Assembly: GCA_002336405.1 (NCBI GenBank)
Contig: DDEJ01000116.1
Span: 1 to 9,008, forward strand
DNA length: 9,008 nt
Direction of reading: 5' to 3'
From: Rhodobacteraceae bacterium UBA1957
Lineage (GTDB): Bacteria > Pseudomonadota > Alphaproteobacteria > Rhodobacterales > Rhodobacteraceae
The position numbers and the translations under genes are program-made. The notes below the pieces were generated by a model, which had not been told where the DNA came from, ran no database searches, and was given only the letters and a program-made list of their open reading frames with translations. This document shows, one piece after another, positions 7,237 through 9,008 of this stretch; the stretch's first letter is position 1; every line of letters starts with the position of its first letter.

Positions 7237-7242
7237 CAAGCC

Positions 7243-8493
7243 ATGACCTATCATCCGAAATCAGAATTTATCCATGTCATGATGGAGCGCGGCTATCTTG
7301 CGGACTGTACCGATTACCAAAGCTTGGATACTGCTTTGCTCAAAGGCGGCGTGCCCGGATATATTGGCTTTGACGCCACCGCAAGTTCCCTGCATGTCGG
7401 CAGTCTGATCCAGATCATGATGTTGCGCTGGCTGCAAAAGACCGGCAACAAGCCGATCACCCTGATGGGCGGCGGCACCACCAAGGTTGGGGACCCCAGT
7501 TTTCGCGCCGACGAGCGCCCCTTGCTGACACCGGCACAGATCGATGCAAATATCGCTGGAATTAAGAAGGTGTTTTCTGCCTATGTCACCTATGGTGACG
7601 GACCATCAGATGCGTTGATGATCAATAATGCCGAATGGCTGGATGGCTTGAATTATCTCGATTTTCTGCGCGATATCGGCCGCCATTTCAGCGTCAACCG
7701 CATGCTGAGCTTTGAATCGGTGAAATCTCGTCTTGATCGCGAACAATCGCTATCATTCCTTGAGTTCAACTATATGATCCTGCAAGCCTATGATTTCATG
7801 GAGCTCAATCGGCGCTATGGCTGCTTGCTGCAGATGGGTGGCTCAGATCAATGGGGCAATATCGTCAACGGGATCGACCTGACCCGGCGGGTCATTGATG
7901 GCGAGGTCTATGGTCTAACATCGCCTCTGCTCACGACATCTGACGGCAGGAAAATGGGCAAATCTCTGGATGGGGCAATCTGGCTCAACCCAGATATGCT
8001 GTCAGCCTATGAGTTTTGGCAGTTTTGGCGTAATACGACTGACGCCGACGTCAGCCGGTTTCTCAAGCTCTATACCGAGCTTCCGGTCGACGAATGCAAC
8101 CGGCTTGGCGCTCTTGGCGGCGCTGAGATCAACGCAGCAAAAATTATTCTGGCCAATGAGGTGACCAGTTTATTGCACGGCGCACCGGCGGCGCAAAAGG
8201 CCGAACAGACCGCCCGTGACGTGTTTGAAAAGGGCGGCATCGGTGCGGATTTGCCAACCGTCACGCTCACAAGTGAAGATATCGGAGACGGCGTGTCGAT
8301 CGTGCAGTTACTGGTACGCACCGGATTGGTGAAATCAGGAAAAGAGGCCAAGCGCCTAATCTCGGAAAACGGTGCTAAAATTGATGACGCGCCTTTGACC
8401 GATGCCGGCTTGATGATTGATCGCGTCGCACTGTCGGCGCCGATCAAACTGAGTGCGGGCAAAAAACGCCATGCTTTGGTCACGCTTCAATAG
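7243..8493 (+). CDS. tyrS: Tyrosyl-tRNA synthetase
   Basis: Charges tRNA-Tyr with tyrosine using ATP; a class I cytoplasmic synthetase. Seen: 416 residues from the ATG at 7243. YIGFDAT (40-46) starts the Rossmann fold, with the HIGH-like HVGS at 51-54. [13 protein letters not shown] (74-86), [13 protein letters not shown] (173-185) and [11 protein letters not shown] (197-207) are the tyrosine-site segments. The KMSKS loop reads KMGKS at 237-241. An S4-like RNA-binding domain occupies about 349-400 ([20 protein letters not shown] region). The start is chosen from the strong ribosome site. The gene is divergent from anmK with only 63 bases between the start codons, so any tyrS promoter must sit there or inside anmK; I could not pick a convincing one. 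No T-box or other leader fits in that space. Confidence 0.97.
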   Translation: MTYHPKSEFIHVMMERGYLADCTDYQSLDTALLKGGVPGYIGFDATASSLHVGSLIQIMMLRWLQKTGNKPITLMGGGTTKVGDPSFRADERPLLTPAQIDANIAGIKKVFSAYVTYGDGPSDALMINNAEWLDGLNYLDFLRDIGRHFSVNRMLSFESVKSRLDREQSLSFLEFNYMILQAYDFMELNRRYGCLLQMGGSDQWGNIVNGIDLTRRVIDGEVYGLTSPLLTTSDGRKMGKSLDGAIWLNPDMLSAYEFWQFWRNTTDADVSRFLKLYTELPVDECNRLGALGGAEINAAKIILANEVTSLLHGAPAAQKAEQTARDVFEKGGIGADLPTVTLTSEDIGDGVSIVQLLVRTGLVKSGKEAKRLISENGAKIDDAPLTDAGLMIDRVALSAPIKLSAGKKRHALVTLQ

Positions 8494-8580
8494 CTGGTTG
8501 CCCAACCAAACCACGACAGACTGCGCCCCTAAGCGCCCGCCCAACAGCCATAATTCACCCACCTGTTTGCCTCTTGTATC

Positions 8581-8602
8581 TCGAAACCTCGACCGCTTTC
8601 GA
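8581..8602. repeat. Short inverted repeat downstream of tyrS
   Basis: TCGAAA (8581-8586) and TTTCGA (8597-8602) form a perfect 6-bp inverted repeat with a 10-base loop. On the plus strand it is followed by AAAA, not T, so it is not an obvious tyrS terminator. Could be chance. Confidence 0.25.
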
Positions 8603-8736
8603 AAAACCACACATTTCGTGCGCCACAAGCTGACATTCGCAGCCTGCGCCATTGGTGTGAATGGGTATTGGTCCGCCGATTAGATCACCCCGATTGCATT
8701 GCCTCGGATCAAGAAAACCCTGAACAGGACCATTTT

Positions 8737-9008
8737 TTGATTGCCGATCATTCTGCACTGAGACACGATTTCACGACAGAAAGTCCGGGTTACAGCCTTG
8801 AAATCAATGGGCAGCATCGCGCAATTGACTCAGAGCTCAACTCATTAGGCGAATTGACGTCATATGCTGCCGATGCAAATGAGCCCAATCCGCGTCATCT
8901 AGATTACGGCGTCAGGGCTCTCGGGATAAAGCGTGTAATTTGCGGATACAAACCCAAATTTCGCGCGTTGGATACAGGGCAAAAGATTGAGCTGGTCCAG
9001 CGGTTTCG
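8737..9008 (+). CDS. Unidentified partial open frame, possible TTG start, runs off the window
   Basis: A plus-strand frame is open from after a TAA at 8551-8553 to the window end (about 151 codons), while the other five frames are interrupted in 8700-9008. It has no in-frame ATG or GTG. The best start is TTG at 8737, with AGGA (8726-8729) 7 bases upstream; TTG at 8668 is an alternative with no clear ribosome site. From 8737 it gives 90 residues beginning LIADHSALRHDF, with a basic segment near the end (RALGIKRVICGYKPKFRALD). I do not recognise the family, and no signal peptide or membrane segment is visible. It may be a genuine gene with a rare start, or the remains of one that lost its 5' end. 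The preceding 243 bases after tyrS hold no recognised gene. Confidence 0.35.
   Translation, partial: MIADHSALRHDFTTESPGYSLEINGQHRAIDSELNSLGELTSYAADANEPNPRHLDYGVRALGIKRVICGYKPKFRALDTGQKIELVQRF

Noticed and set aside
7225..7242. tyrS starting at 7225
   Set aside because: The strong GAGAGGGG site lies downstream of that ATG and fits the ATG at 7243.
7180..7254. Longer anmK starting at 7254
   Set aside because: It would add 25 residues before a normal family N-terminus and overlap the tyrS start and ribosome site.
8495..8508. TGGTTG/CAACCA hairpin right after tyrS as a terminator
   Set aside because: Six-bp stem with only a 2-base loop and followed by AAACC, not a T-run.

Overview
The window looks like a piece of an alphaproteobacterial chromosome, most likely Rhodobacterales (roseobacter group). 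This is inferred from the zwf-pgl-pgi gene order, the moderately GC-rich housekeeping genes and the style of the encoded proteins. No taxonomic marker is present and no search could be run.

Layout. Positions 12-1682 (+) encode a clan GH-A type glycoside hydrolase with no signal peptide and an unusual acidic/glycine/hydrophobic C-terminal tail; its DNA is visibly more AT-rich than the neighbours. It converges on a three-gene operon on the minus strand, transcribed zwf (5484-4033), pgl (4036-3362), pgi (3346-1733). The genes are tightly packed (ATGA overlap, then a 15-base gap), and the operon ends in a hairpin plus T-run that includes the pgi stop codon. Just upstream of zwf is a perfect 12-bp LacI-family-like palindrome with a plausible promoter above it. 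Next comes about 600 bases without a convincing gene (5485-6084), AT-rich and rich in short repeats, including phased DnaA-box-like 9-mers. anmK (7179-6085, -) follows, with a probable terminator, and is divergent from tyrS (7243-8493, +). The last 515 bases hold a poorly organised spacer and an open plus-strand frame that runs off the window edge and has no ATG.

How the genes work together. Pgi interconverts fructose-6-P and glucose-6-P, Zwf oxidises glucose-6-P to 6-phosphogluconolactone with NAD(P)+, and Pgl hydrolyses it to 6-phosphogluconate. The operon thus feeds the Entner-Doudoroff and pentose-phosphate routes and makes reducing power. The putative LacI-type operator suggests control by sugar availability. 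A polysaccharide-active glycosidase next door would fit a sugar theme, but adjacency is the only link. AnmK (cell-wall anhydro-muropeptide recycling) and TyrRS (translation) are ordinary housekeeping genes.

No clearly new system is evident. The items most worth a second look are the hydrolase tail, the zwf operator, the phased repeats in the 600-base gap and the unidentified open frame at the right edge.
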